Below are positions 1 to 8,081 of a stretch of 64,000 nt of DNA, in pieces (position 1 is the stretch's first letter; each line of letters begins with the position of its first letter). Below the pieces are notes generated by a model, which was not told the origin of the DNA, ran no database searches, and saw only the letters and a list, made by a program, of their open reading frames with translations. Origin of the DNA: G020354945 sp964570585 (lineage in GTDB: Bacteria; Omnitrophota; Gorgyraeia; JABMRG01; JAFGKX01). Both the position numbers and the translations under genes were made by a program. The DNA is taken from assembly GCA_964570585.1 (NCBI GenBank), contig CAZMYR010000005.1, positions 1 through 64,000 of the forward strand, in the 5' to 3' direction.

Positions 1-43
1 TTCTTATAATCACTTTTCCCTTTCTCATAATAGTCCAATTATA
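1..43 (-). CDS. Possible first codons of the next gene, with a -10 box
   Basis: An ATG at 28-26 (minus strand) opens a frame that stays open to the window edge (reads MRKGKVIIR). It lies about 50 bases beyond the stop codon and terminator of the transporter operon. A perfect TATAAT hexamer sits at 43-38, just upstream, but I see no good -35 box and no clear ribosome-binding site. Nine codons are too few to name a protein, so this is only a candidate start of a new transcription unit. Confidence 0.25.
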
Positions 44-60
44 TAATGAAAATCAGATTT

Positions 61-97
61 TTAAAAGGGAAAAATAGGATCAGCTTGCTATTTTCCC
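61..97 (-). terminator. Intrinsic terminator of the peptide-transporter operon
   Basis: Read on the minus strand, GGGAAAATAG pairs with CTATTTTTCCC around a loop of about ten bases and is followed by a T-rich run. The stem includes the stop codon of the last transporter gene (80-82). The position at the end of a five-gene operon fits a rho-independent terminator. The stem is A+T-rich, so its strength is uncertain. Confidence 0.6.
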
Positions 98-937
98 ATA
101 AGATGCTGCGGACATAAGTTGCTTTGTATATGCAGCGGAAGGTGTTTCGCAAATTTTTCCCGTAGCGCCCTCTTCTACGATTTTACCCTGATACATTACA
201 GCAATTCTATCGCTTATCGCTCTGACAACTAATATATCATGGGAGATAAATACATACGATAAGTTTAACCTTTGCTGAAGCTCTAATAATAAATGCAGGA
301 TCTTCCCTTGTATAGAAACATCCAGCGAAGAGACCGGTTCATCGTATATTACCAGTTTAGGCTCGCAGGATAAGGCCCTGGCTATTGCTATGCGCTGTTT
401 TTCACCCCCGCTAAACTCATGAGGATATTTGCTTAAGGAAGCCCTGGGCAGTTCTACCATATCCAGAAGTTTCAAAAGTCTTTCCCTAACTTTTGAAGAT
501 TCTACAATATTATGAATAATTATTCCCTCCTTAAGCGTATCGTTTATCTTCATTCTCGGGTCAAGGCTATTATATGGGTCTTGAAAAACCATCTGGATAT
601 TCTTTCTTACTAGTTTATTACTGTCTTCATAATAAATTTTACCTGCTGTCGGCTTATAAAGTCCTACCAATAATTTTGCCAGAGTGGTCTTACCAGATCC
701 TGTCTCTCCCACAATACCCAGTGTTTCGCCATATTTAAGTTCGATATTCACGCCGTCAACTGCCTTGATTTGTCCTTTTTCTCTTTTTAAAAACCCTGTT
801 TCAATAGGAAAATATTTCTTAAGGCTATTGGTACTGAGTATAGAGACGGTTTCAGAACCAAAGGGGAAAGTGTCCCTTTCTAAATTTTTCTCTCCGCTAG
901 GGGGACATTTTCCTCTTTGGTTCTGAAACCGTCTCAT
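80..937 (-). CDS. Oligopeptide/dipeptide ABC transporter ATP-binding protein, OppF/DppF type
   Basis: Cytoplasmic ATPase, one of the two that power a peptide importer. It has the Walker A motif GETGSGKT, a Q-loop (VFQDPYNSLDPR), the ABC signature FSGGEKQR, Walker B (LVIYDEPVSSLD) and the switch-loop histidine (FISHD). The recognisable domain begins near residue 34 (ILSTNSLKKYF); the first 33 or so residues are encoded by a palindrome at 843-935. The ATG at 937 overlaps the stop of the upstream ATPase gene as ATGA and has AAGGA about eight bases upstream, so I keep it as the start. There is no other in-frame ATG, GTG or TTG before the domain. It is last in the operon. Opp, Dpp and App cannot be told apart from sequence alone. 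Confidence 0.9.
   Translation of the reverse strand: MRRFQNQRGKCPPSGEKNLERDTFPFGSETVSILSTNSLKKYFPIETGFLKREKGQIKAVDGVNIELKYGETLGIVGETGSGKTTLAKLLVGLYKPTAGKIYYEDSNKLVRKNIQMVFQDPYNSLDPRMKINDTLKEGIIIHNIVESSKVRERLLKLLDMVELPRASLSKYPHEFSGGEKQRIAIARALSCEPKLVIYDEPVSSLDVSIQGKILHLLLELQQRLNLSYVFISHDILVVRAISDRIAVMYQGKIVEEGATGKICETPSAAYTKQLMSAASYGKIAS
843..935. repeat. Palindromic element at the oppD/oppF junction
   Basis: A 93-base inverted repeat whose ends read GAGACGGTTTCAGAACCAAA and its complement. Inner arms contain GGGGAAAGTGTCCC and GGGGGACATTTTCC. It starts at the ATGA stop/start overlap and is read in frame as the N-terminal extension of the OppF-like protein. The same arm sequences recur at 1732-1806 and, modified, at 6815-6889. 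Confidence 0.85.
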
Positions 938-1722
938 TTCTTTAAATCCTTCAAAGTAGCGAGTAACATCTTTGTATAGTCATGCTTAGGATTGGAATAA
1001 AAGGTTTCTTTTTCGCAGACTTCTACAATTTTACCCTTATACATCACTGCAATCCTATCTGCTATAGTAGAAACAAGATTTAAATCATGGGTTATAAATA
1101 AAATAGAAAGCCCTAAATCCATTTTTAATTTAATTAAAAGTTCTATTATCCTTGCCTGAACAGTTACATCCAGAGCAGTAGTAGGTTCATCTGCTATTAA
1201 CAATACAGGTTTTAAAACTGTGGCCATAGCAATCATTGCCCTCTGCTTCATTCCCCCTGAAAGCTGATGTGGGTATGATGCAAAAATTCTTTCTATATCT
1301 TTTAATTGAGCCATTTTTAGCCCTTCCATGGCCTTTTCTTTAGCTTCTGCTTTTGAGATTCCTTTATGCGCATGAAGTAACTCTGTTATTTGCTCTCCTA
1401 CTGTAAATACAGGATTCAATGACGAGGCCGGCTCCTGAAATATATAAGATATTTCTTTTCCTCGTAAATTCGGTAATTCTTTAAGCGGTAATCGCATTAT
1501 GTCCTTTCCTTTAAATATAATCTCACCATTTGTTATTTTCCCATCGTATGGAGAAATAAGCCGCCCAATAGATAAAGCTACTGTGCTTTTTCCGCAAGCA
1601 GTCTCACCCACCAAGGCCAGAACCTTGCCTTTTTCCATATATAGATTTATTCCATCAACTGCGGTAATGGTTTTATCTTCGGTAAAATAGCATACTTTGA
1701 GATTTTTAATATCTAATAACAT
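934..1722 (-). CDS. Oligopeptide/dipeptide ABC transporter ATP-binding protein, OppD/DppD type
   Basis: Partner ATPase of the OppF-like protein, on the cytoplasmic face of the importer. It shows GETACGKST (Walker A; GSGKS is usual, here ACGKS), the signature LSGGMKQRAMIAMA, Walker B LLIADEPTTALD and FITHDL. The conserved start MLLDIKNLKVCYF is at 1722. An in-frame ATG at 1779 would add 19 residues, but that codon lies inside the palindrome at 1732-1806. No good ribosome-binding site precedes 1722, so the palindrome may have displaced the original one. The stop overlaps the next start as ATGA, indicating translational coupling. Confidence 0.9.
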   Translation of the reverse strand: MLLDIKNLKVCYFTEDKTITAVDGINLYMEKGKVLALVGETACGKSTVALSIGRLISPYDGKITNGEIIFKGKDIMRLPLKELPNLRGKEISYIFQEPASSLNPVFTVGEQITELLHAHKGISKAEAKEKAMEGLKMAQLKDIERIFASYPHQLSGGMKQRAMIAMATVLKPVLLIADEPTTALDVTVQARIIELLIKLKMDLGLSILFITHDLNLVSTIADRIAVMYKGKIVEVCEKETFYSNPKHDYTKMLLATLKDLKK

Positions 1723-1731
1723 CTTAGTAAC

Positions 1732-1806
1732 GAGACGGTTTCCGAACCAAAGGGGAAAGTGTCCCCCTTTGGGGGACATTTTCCGCTTTGGGATGGGAAC
1801 TGTCTC
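1732..1806. repeat. Palindromic element at the oppC/oppD junction
   Basis: A 75-base inverted repeat. Its outer arm GAGACGGTTTCCGAACCAAA closely matches the element at 843-935, and its centre pairs GTGTCCCCCTT with its near complement. It begins inside the TGA stop codon of the upstream permease gene (1805-1807), the same placement as the copy at the next junction. Confidence 0.85.
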
Positions 1807-2635
1807 ATCTATTTCTCCCTCTCGGGCTTAAACTCTCTCTTAAACCTTCGCCCAGTAAATTATATCCTAAGACAGTAATAAATATGGCTAAACCGGGAAG
1901 CAAAATAAGCCACCAGCAAACGCCTAAAGTTGCCTTGCCTTCCATAAGGATATTTCCCCAGCTTGGTGTCGGAGGTTGCACGCCTATGCCGAGAAAACTC
2001 AAAGACGACTCAATTAAAACAGCTGCGGCTATTCCAAGGACAGCGCTTACCAGCACCGGGCCAATACCATTGGGAATAAGGTGTCTTACAATTATACGGA
2101 AGTCGCTGGCCCCTAAAACCTTTGATGCCTGTATAAACTCTCTTTCTTTTAAACTCAAGATTTCTGCGCGGATAAGCCTGGCTGTCCCCATCCAGCTGGT
2201 TATACCTATTACCACCATTATTATCATTATGTTTGGTTCGAGCAAAGCTATTAATGCAAGTATCAAAAAGAAACTCGGAAAACAGAGCATCATATCGACA
2301 AAACGCATAAGAATCGAATCCATTCTACCGCCATAATATCCTGCTATTGAACCTATTATAAGGCCGATAAACACAGCTATGCCTACAGCCACAAAACCTA
2401 TAACCAGTGATATACGAGCGCCATACACCATGCGGCTAAATACATCCCTGCCAAGTTGGTCAGTGCCAAATATGTGCTCAAAAGATGGGGAAAGCAATGC
2501 ATCCTTGATATTAATCTCTGCAGGGTCATATGGGGCTATAAAAGGGGCAAAAATCGCAATTATAGCTAATGAGCCTACTACAATCACTCCAAAAAGTGCC
2601 AGTTTGTTTTTAAAGACTTTTTTCATTTTCACCAA
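1805..2635 (-). CDS. Oligopeptide/dipeptide ABC transporter permease, OppC/DppC type
   Basis: Inner-membrane permease half of the peptide importer. The 276 residues begin with one transmembrane helix (about residues 11-33), followed by the extracytoplasmic segment with PYDPAEIN and GTDQLGRDVFSRM typical of DppC/OppC. The remaining helices carry the ATPase-contact loop GASDFRIIVRHLIPN. The start could be either of two nearby ATGs (MVKMKK). It lies 11 bases after the other permease gene. The C-terminus is normal and stops where the palindrome at 1732-1806 begins. Confidence 0.9.
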   Translation of the reverse strand: MVKMKKVFKNKLALFGVIVVGSLAIIAIFAPFIAPYDPAEINIKDALLSPSFEHIFGTDQLGRDVFSRMVYGARISLVIGFVAVGIAVFIGLIIGSIAGYYGGRMDSILMRFVDMMLCFPSFFLILALIALLEPNIMIIMVVIGITSWMGTARLIRAEILSLKEREFIQASKVLGASDFRIIVRHLIPNGIGPVLVSAVLGIAAAVLIESSLSFLGIGVQPPTPSWGNILMEGKATLGVCWWLILLPGLAIFITVLGYNLLGEGLRESLSPRGRNR

Positions 2636-2646
2636 ACGCTATAACG

Positions 2647-3630
2647 CTATAACGTTCCCTTACCTACCCGGATCCTCGGATCTGCCCAGCAATAACTTAT
2701 ATCTGCAATCAAATTACCTAAAAGAGTCAAGAGTGCACCTATCACAAGCACAGCCATTATAACAGGATAGTCTCTTGCCATGACCGCTTCAAAAGCGAGC
2801 CTGCCCATTCCTGGTATAGAAAATACGGTTTCAGTTATCACGCTTCCGCCTATCAACCCCGGTATTGAAAGCCCAAGAATTGTTATAACGGGCAGGAGTG
2901 CATTCTTTAATGCGTGTTTGTATATAACTTTTGATTCCGGCAAGCCTTTAGCTCTTGCAGTCCGTATAAAGTTTTCGTGTAAGACATTTAGCATATTAGT
3001 CTTCATATATCTCGACATACCGGCTAAGCTTACAAAAGCAGCCACAAAAACAGGCAGGATTAGGTGTCGGCCGACATCCAGAACCTTGCCCCACAAAGTA
3101 AACTCATCAAAAAATAAGGATTTAATGCCTAAAACAGGCAAAACTTGAAGTTTTATTCCAAAAAATGACATAAGCAGAAGGGCTAACCAGAAAGACGGCA
3201 TAGCAAATCCCATAAATACAAATACGGTCATAAACCTATCATAAAAGGAATTGACTTTTACCGCGCTTGTTATGCCTATCGGTATCGCCACTATTAAAAT
3301 TAAAAACAGAGAAAGAACATTTATAAGCAAAGTAATTGGTAAGCGCTCTGCTATTTTATTTATAACCTTTCTTCCGTCTAAAAATGAGTTTCCAAAATCG
3401 AATTTGACCAGGCGCAGGAGCCAATCTATATACTGAATATGCAAAGGTTTATCTAAACCGTATAGATGCATTAGTCTCTGGCGGGCCCCGGCTGTAACTT
3501 TAGCATCCAGAGTAGTTGCAAGTTCTACCGGCCCTCCGGGTGCAAGGTGTATTACCGCAAAGGATATAATGGTTATCCCTATAAGCAAAGGTAATATTCC
3601 TATGAGCCTACGCCCTATATAGTACAGCAT
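2647..3630 (-). CDS. Oligopeptide/dipeptide ABC transporter permease, OppB/DppB type
   Basis: Inner-membrane permease, 327 residues. It starts with MLYYIGRRLIGILPLLIGIT, the usual first helix of OppB/DppB, and continues with FAVIHLAPGGP, LYGLDKPLHIQY and the conserved TARAKGLPESKVIYKHALKN coupling loop near the C-terminal third. Length is close to the family norm. It follows the binding-protein gene across the nested palindrome at 3641-3816 and pairs with the downstream permease. Confidence 0.92.
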   Translation of the reverse strand: MLYYIGRRLIGILPLLIGITIISFAVIHLAPGGPVELATTLDAKVTAGARQRLMHLYGLDKPLHIQYIDWLLRLVKFDFGNSFLDGRKVINKIAERLPITLLINVLSLFLILIVAIPIGITSAVKVNSFYDRFMTVFVFMGFAMPSFWLALLLMSFFGIKLQVLPVLGIKSLFFDEFTLWGKVLDVGRHLILPVFVAAFVSLAGMSRYMKTNMLNVLHENFIRTARAKGLPESKVIYKHALKNALLPVITILGLSIPGLIGGSVITETVFSIPGMGRLAFEAVMARDYPVIMAVLVIGALLTLLGNLIADISYCWADPRIRVGKGTL

Positions 3631-3640
3631 ATCATTATTA

Positions 3641-3816
3641 CAGACGTTTACGCTTTTGTTCGGGTAAGTGTCCTGTTTTCAATCGGGTAAGTGCACCCAT
3701 TGTGTAATTTTTGAACCTGCAGGCAACTGCTTTCTTTTGCGGAGCTTTTGACCCCTTAGGGTACAGTTACCCGAACAAACTTAAGACACTTACCCGAACG
3801 ATTTCGTAAACGTCTG
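3641..3816. repeat. Large nested palindrome between binding-protein and permease genes
   Basis: A 176-base element with perfect 12-base ends (CAGACGTTTACG at 3641-3652 and its complement at 3805-3816). Inside them is a perfect 15-base pair, GTTCGGGTAAGTGTC (3658-3672) with 3785-3799. A third, slightly imperfect pair, TCGGGTAAGTGCACCC (3683-3698), matches 3759-3774. It fills the 125-base intergenic space and also encodes the last 15-20 residues of the upstream binding protein. No transposase gene is present in it. Confidence 0.9.
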
Positions 3817-5489
3817 TATTTTCTGTCTTCCGGGTTTATGTGCCATTTAACGGGCCAATCAAAATATATACCTGTAGGTGCGGCTTCTATGCCTTTGATT
3901 CTTTTATCTACAATAGGCAAGGAATCCATAATCCACAAAAACATATATGGCTGTTCATCGTATAATATCTTATGGATTCGTTTATAAATCTTAGCGCGTT
4001 TCTCTTGCTCAAAGATACGTCTTCCCTTTATAAGCAACTCATCAACTTCAGGATTCTTATAACTTATAAAATTAAACTCTCCCTCTTTTGTTTTAGAAGA
4101 GTGCCATATGTCATAGCAGTCAGGTTCCCGGGCTAAACCCCAGCCCATCAATACTGCTTCAAACTTTTTTTTGTTTATAAACTCGGTTATCATTACGCTC
4201 CATTCTACAACTTTAATCTTGACCTTTATGCCTATCTCATCCAGCCGGCGCTGAATAATCTGCGCAGCTTGTTGACGCAGGTCATTTCCCTGGTTTACCA
4301 TAATAGTAAATTCGAAATTTTTTCCATTTTTATCCAGCCAGCCGTCATTATCAGAATCTATCCAGCCTGCTTCTTTTAAAAGTTGTTTTGCCTTTTTTGG
4401 ATCATAAATTCCCGGAGTAATATCAGAATTGTAAGCCCATGAATCGGGGACAAAAAGCCCTGTGGCAATTCGCCCCATTCCTAATAATACTCCGTCTATA
4501 ATCTCCTTTTTATCGACTGCAAAATTCAAGGCCTGTCTGACTCTTATATCCGCAAATTTCTCATTTTTAAGATTATAACCGAGATAAGTATAACCGAACG
4601 ACGGATAGCGAAATTTATTAAAATTATCTTTAAAAAATTGGGTATTTGTCTGACGTTTATATTGTAACGGAGTGATACCCATCAAGTCTATACCTTTTGC
4701 CTGAAGTTCCAAAAACATGCTGGCGTTGTCAGGGATTATTCGGTATATATAATTATCGATATATGGACGGCCCTCAAAATAATCGTGGTTTGATACAAGT
4801 TCTATCTTTTCACCCGTAACCCACCTTTTAAATTTATAAGGCCCTGTCCCGATTGGGCTTCTTGCATATTTGGTTATATTTAAATCCTCATCTTTTAGTA
4901 GATGATAAGGTATAATTGGCATTCCCCATGAAGATAACGCAGGGGCGTGCGGCTCTTTATATATTAGCTCTACCGTATAATCATCTATGATGTTTAGCTC
5001 TTTTATTTTCTCAAAATCGCCGCTGTAGGCGGTTTTTACAGCAGGGTCTATTAACTTCTTATAAGTAAACTCTACATCTTTGGCTGTAAAAGGTTTCCCG
5101 TCGTGCCATTTTACGCCTTTTATTAGATGAAATATTATTCTTATGCCTTCGTCTTTTACTTCCCAACTCTTGGCCAAATCACCGACGAGATTTATATCTT
5201 TATCATATTTTACCAAACCATTATAAACAAGCGAACAAATCTCTGCCGAAGCAGAATCCGTAGCAAGCATCGGTATAAGTGAGCGGGCATCACCTATAGA
5301 TGCAACCACGATAGCGCCACCGTATTTCGTATCAGCGCCTGCAATCTGCTGAAGAGCTTTCTGGCGCCTGCCGCATCCTGAAGCTAAAATTAAAAAAACT
5401 GCCAATACAATAGGCAGCCTGAAAAATTGGGACAGGTGCAATTTTTTCTTATAGTTAACAGCTAAAAAATTGGACCTGTCCCTATACAT
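3756..5489 (-). CDS. Peptide-binding lipoprotein of the ABC importer (SBP family 5)
   Basis: Solute-binding protein expected to be lipid-anchored outside the inner membrane and to deliver peptides to the permease encoded just downstream. A hydrophobic signal segment (about residues 24-36) ends in a lipobox, LASGC, with the cysteine at residue 39. The family hallmark of complete ligand-binding lobes follows (WHDGKPFTAKDVEFTYKKL; SPIGTGPYKFKRW; VRQALNFAVDKKEII). Residues 3-20 are encoded by the hairpin at 5429-5482 and the last 15-20 by the palindrome at 3641-3816, so both ends are repeat-derived. A TTG near residue 18 is an alternative start that would skip most of the hairpin. No strong ribosome-binding site precedes the ATG at 5489. 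Confidence 0.88.
   Translation of the reverse strand: MYRDRSNFLAVNYKKKLHLSQFFRLPIVLAVFLILASGCGRRQKALQQIAGADTKYGGAIVVASIGDARSLIPMLATDSASAEICSLVYNGLVKYDKDINLVGDLAKSWEVKDEGIRIIFHLIKGVKWHDGKPFTAKDVEFTYKKLIDPAVKTAYSGDFEKIKELNIIDDYTVELIYKEPHAPALSSWGMPIIPYHLLKDEDLNITKYARSPIGTGPYKFKRWVTGEKIELVSNHDYFEGRPYIDNYIYRIIPDNASMFLELQAKGIDLMGITPLQYKRQTNTQFFKDNFNKFRYPSFGYTYLGYNLKNEKFADIRVRQALNFAVDKKEIIDGVLLGMGRIATGLFVPDSWAYNSDITPGIYDPKKAKQLLKEAGWIDSDNDGWLDKNGKNFEFTIMVNQGNDLRQQAAQIIQRRLDEIGIKVKIKVVEWSVMITEFINKKKFEAVLMGWGLAREPDCYDIWHSSKTKEGEFNFISYKNPEVDELLIKGRRIFEQEKRAKIYKRIHKILYDEQPYMFLWIMDSLPIVDKRIKGIEAAPTGIYFDWPVKWHINPEDRKYRRLRNRSGKCLKFVRVTVP
5429..5482. repeat. Hairpin at the start of the binding-protein gene
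   Basis: A 54-base inverted repeat: GGGACAGGTGCAATTTTTTC on one side and its near complement ending in GGACCTGTCCC on the other. It lies immediately inside the annotated start of the peptide-binding lipoprotein gene and is in frame with it. Confidence 0.8.
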
Positions 5490-5493
5490 AAAT

Positions 5494-5940
5494 TTAATCA
5501 GTAAAAATTGGTTCTTCCGGAGGCACCTCTGCTTTCTTCTTTAACGATTCTTTTTCCTCTTCTGTTAGAGGAACTACCTTTTCTTCTATAACCTCTTCTT
5601 CTCCTGTTTCAGGATGGATCTTAATCTTTCTTACTGTCTTGGCAGGAACTGCTGCCTCTTCTGTCTTTGTAACCGGAGCAACCTTTATTCTTTCCATTAA
5701 TGATTTAGCTTTCCTGCTGGATATTATTGCCAGAGACAAAGAAGTGCATAAGAACAATACAGCGCTTACAGTAGTAGCGCGGGTTAAAAATACAGATGCC
5801 TTCTGTCCGAATATAGTGGTGGCGCCCCCACCTCCGCCAAAAGTCTGGGCAAGGCCTCCGCCTCTTCCGGCTTGAAGTAAGATAACAGCCACTAAAATAA
5901 AGCTTGCTATTATATGTATGATTAATATAAATGTATACAT
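5494..5940 (-). CDS. secG: Protein translocase subunit SecG
   Basis: Small inner-membrane subunit of the SecYEG channel. Two transmembrane helices (about residues 3-22 and 53-73) flank the diagnostic glycine-rich loop LLQAGRGGGLAQTFGGGGG. I place the start at MYTFILIIHI (5940), preceded by AGGGGAT. An upstream in-frame ATG at 5970 falls in the palindrome at 5959-6040. After the second helix there is an unusual hydrophilic tail of about 70 residues rich in Glu, Lys and Val, longer than in well-studied SecG proteins. It lies between tpiA and the peptide transporter; a secG position beside tpiA is common in bacteria. Confidence 0.93.
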   Translation of the reverse strand: MYTFILIIHIIASFILVAVILLQAGRGGGLAQTFGGGGGATTIFGQKASVFLTRATTVSAVLFLCTSLSLAIISSRKAKSLMERIKVAPVTKTEEAAVPAKTVRKIKIHPETGEEEVIEEKVVPLTEEEKESLKKKAEVPPEEPIFTD

Positions 5941-5958
5941 CCTGTTTATCCCCTGTTT

Positions 5959-6040
5959 GGTGCCATGCACCCTGGTGCCACCCTACATTTTAGATTAGAC
6001 TCAATTCACGCTGTAGGGTGGCACCAGGGTGCATGGCACC
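5959..6040. repeat. Perfect long-armed palindrome between tpiA and secG
   Basis: An 82-base element with perfectly complementary arms of 29 bases (5959-5987 and 6012-6040, beginning GGTGCCATGCACCCTGGTGC) around a 24-base A+T-rich loop. It ends two bases from the tpiA stop codon. It could fold as a very stable RNA hairpin separating the tpiA and secG messages. There is no long T-run, so it is not a typical intrinsic terminator. Confidence 0.9.
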
Positions 6041-6041
6041 A

Positions 6042-6797
6042 TTACTTACTTGCTTTTACAATTTCTGTAAAAGAATCTAATTTTAAGCTAGCCCCGCCTA
6101 CTAATGCGCCGTCTATGTCCGGCTGGCTCATAAGTTCTTTTATATTTTCAGGTTTTACGCTTCCTCCGTATTGTATTCTTATGGATTGGGCAGTCTCTTC
6201 GTTATATAGTTCACTCAGCAGCTTACGTATATATACATGGACCTCCTGGGCCTGTTCCGGCGTAGCTGTCTTTCCTGTTCCAATCGCCCAGACCGGCTCA
6301 TATGCAATCGCTAATTTTAACACATCATCATTAAAAAGTCCAGTGAGAGCTCCGGTTATGTGGTCTTTTACTACATCAAACGTTTTACCCTGTTCTCTCT
6401 GCTCCAATGTTTCTCCTACGCACACAATTGGAATAAGTTCTACTGAAAACGCTGCCTTTATCTTTTTATTAACATCTTCATTTGTTTCTTTAAAATATTT
6501 CCTTCTCTCAGAATGGCCGATAATAACAAATTCGCAGCCAGCATCCTTAAGCATAATAGCAGATACCTCTCCGGTATATGCCCCTTCTTTCTCCCAATAA
6601 ATGTTTTGAGCCCCTAATTTGATATTAGAATCTATTAATATCTCTCTTGCGTCTGATAAGGCTGTAAAAGGAGGACATACTGCTATATCCACATACTCGA
6701 TATCACTTAAGTTGCGTTTTAAGCCATTAATAAGCTCAATAGCCTCTTTAATGGTCTTGTTCATCTTCCAGTTTCCGGCTATGAATGGTTTTCGCAT
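6042..6797 (-). CDS. tpiA: Triosephosphate isomerase
   Basis: Cytoplasmic glycolytic enzyme interconverting dihydroxyacetone phosphate and glyceraldehyde 3-phosphate. From the start at 6797 the protein is 251 residues, normal for the family. Visible are AGNWKMNK with catalytic Lys11, IGHSERR with His95, YEPVWAIGTGKTA with catalytic Glu167 and the phosphate-binding YGGSVKPEN. The ATG at 6797 has AGGAG seven bases upstream. An in-frame ATG at 6851 is inside the palindrome at 6815-6889 and is unlikely to be used. It follows pgk in one operon. Confidence 0.97.
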   Translation of the reverse strand: MRKPFIAGNWKMNKTIKEAIELINGLKRNLSDIEYVDIAVCPPFTALSDAREILIDSNIKLGAQNIYWEKEGAYTGEVSAIMLKDAGCEFVIIGHSERRKYFKETNEDVNKKIKAAFSVELIPIVCVGETLEQREQGKTFDVVKDHITGALTGLFNDDVLKLAIAYEPVWAIGTGKTATPEQAQEVHVYIRKLLSELYNEETAQSIRIQYGGSVKPENIKELMSQPDIDGALVGGASLKLDSFTEIVKASK

Positions 6798-6814
6798 GGA
6801 TGCTCCTGTAGGAA

Positions 6815-6889
6815 GGAACGTTTCTGAAACCAAAGAGGGAAATGTCCCCATAAAGGGGACACTTCCCCCTTAGGTTTCAGAAACGTTCC
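6815..6889. repeat. Palindromic element between pgk and tpiA
   Basis: A 75-base inverted repeat with ends GGAACGTTTCTGAAACC and complement, and a centre ATGTCCCCATAAAGGGGACA. The plan and central TGTCCCC/GGGGACA match the elements at 843-935 and 1732-1806, but the outer ends differ (GGAACG instead of GAGACGG). It fills the pgk-tpiA gap. Confidence 0.85.
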
Positions 6890-6895
6890 TTTTCC

Positions 6896-8080
6896 TTATT
6901 TATCCGCCAATGCAGCTATCCCAGGCAAGGTCTTTCCTTCTAAATACTCCAGAGATGCACCGCCGCCGGTAGATATATGTGACATCTTATCTTCTAATTT
7001 GAATTTCTTAACAGCTGCGGCAGTATCCCCGCCTCCTATTACAGATGTAGCGTTGGATTGCGCAATTGCTTCTGCAATCAATTTCGTCCCTTTAGCAAAC
7101 TCATTCTTCTCAAATATTCCCATAGGGCCATTCCATACTATCGTCTTTCCATCTTTTAATTTATTTTTAAATAACTCTATTGTCTTTGGCCCTATATCAA
7201 CTCCAGAAAATCCTTCCGGTATATTTGTATCATCCCTTGTTTTTATGTCTTTTGGCTCATCAATATTATCACAGATAATATGGTCAATGGGAAGGACTAT
7301 TTCTATGCCTTTGCTTTTTGCCTTTTCTAATGTAGACTTTGATATACCAGCCATATCCTGTTCATATCTTGAAGAGCCAATATCAGCACCTGTTTGTCTA
7401 AGAAATGTGTAAGCCATTGCGCCGCCGATAAGAACGGTGTTGACTTTAGAGAGCATATTCTCTATCACCGGAATCTTATCGGATACTTTAGCTCCTCCCA
7501 AAATAAGGATGAAAGGTTTCTCGGGAGATGTGTTTATCTTCTCAAAGTACTCTATCTCCTTCTGCACCAGAAAACCTGCCACCGATTCAAGATGATGGGT
7601 TATGCCTTCTGTAGACGCGTGGGCCCTGTGGCAGGTGCCGAAGGCATCATTTACAAATATATCGCCTAATGAAGAAAGTTTCTTTGCAAATTCAGGGTCG
7701 TTTTTTTCTTCTTCTTTATGAAACCTTAAATTTTCTAAAAGGCAAATGTCGCCCTCTTTCATATTATTAACAGCTTCTTCTACTGCTTGGCCTATGCAAT
7801 CATCAAGTTTTTTAACCGGTCTATTTAGCAATTCATTAAGGCGTTTGCCAACAGGGGTAAGCCTTAATTTCTCTTTTACTTCACCTTTTGGCCTGCCTAA
7901 ATGGCTCATAAGTATAAGTTTTCCGCCTTGCTCTAATATATACTCGATTGTCGGTATAGAAGCTTTTATTCTTATGTCATCTGTAATATTGCCGTTATCA
8001 TCAAGGGGCACATTAAAATCCGCCCGCATCAGCGCCCTTTTTCCTTTTATATCTATATCTTTTATACTTTTCTTCTGCAT
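6896..8080 (-). CDS. pgk: Phosphoglycerate kinase
   Basis: Glycolytic kinase making ATP and 3-phosphoglycerate from 1,3-bisphosphoglycerate, 394 residues as usual. Motifs: RADFNVPLD (substrate binding, about residues 19-27), LMSHLGRPKG, FGTCHRAHAST, GGAKVSDKI, NGPMGIFE and the C-terminal GGGDTAAAV. It begins two bases after the deacetylase gene and leads into tpiA, so gapA, deacetylase, pgk and tpiA form one transcription unit. Confidence 0.97.
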   Translation of the reverse strand: MQKKSIKDIDIKGKRALMRADFNVPLDDNGNITDDIRIKASIPTIEYILEQGGKLILMSHLGRPKGEVKEKLRLTPVGKRLNELLNRPVKKLDDCIGQAVEEAVNNMKEGDICLLENLRFHKEEEKNDPEFAKKLSSLGDIFVNDAFGTCHRAHASTEGITHHLESVAGFLVQKEIEYFEKINTSPEKPFILILGGAKVSDKIPVIENMLSKVNTVLIGGAMAYTFLRQTGADIGSSRYEQDMAGISKSTLEKAKSKGIEIVLPIDHIICDNIDEPKDIKTRDDTNIPEGFSGVDIGPKTIELFKNKLKDGKTIVWNGPMGIFEKNEFAKGTKLIAEAIAQSNATSVIGGGDTAAAVKKFKLEDKMSHISTGGGASLEYLEGKTLPGIAALADK

Positions 8081-8081
8081 T

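Noticed and set aside
1788..2336. Plus-strand open frame of 182 codons opposite the OppC-like permease
   Set aside because: It is antisense to a clearly conserved permease, has no ribosome-binding site, and reads as a composition shadow of that gene.
5965..6600. Plus-strand open frame of 211 codons opposite tpiA
   Set aside because: Antisense to a complete triosephosphate isomerase; the frame begins in a palindrome and shows no protein family features.
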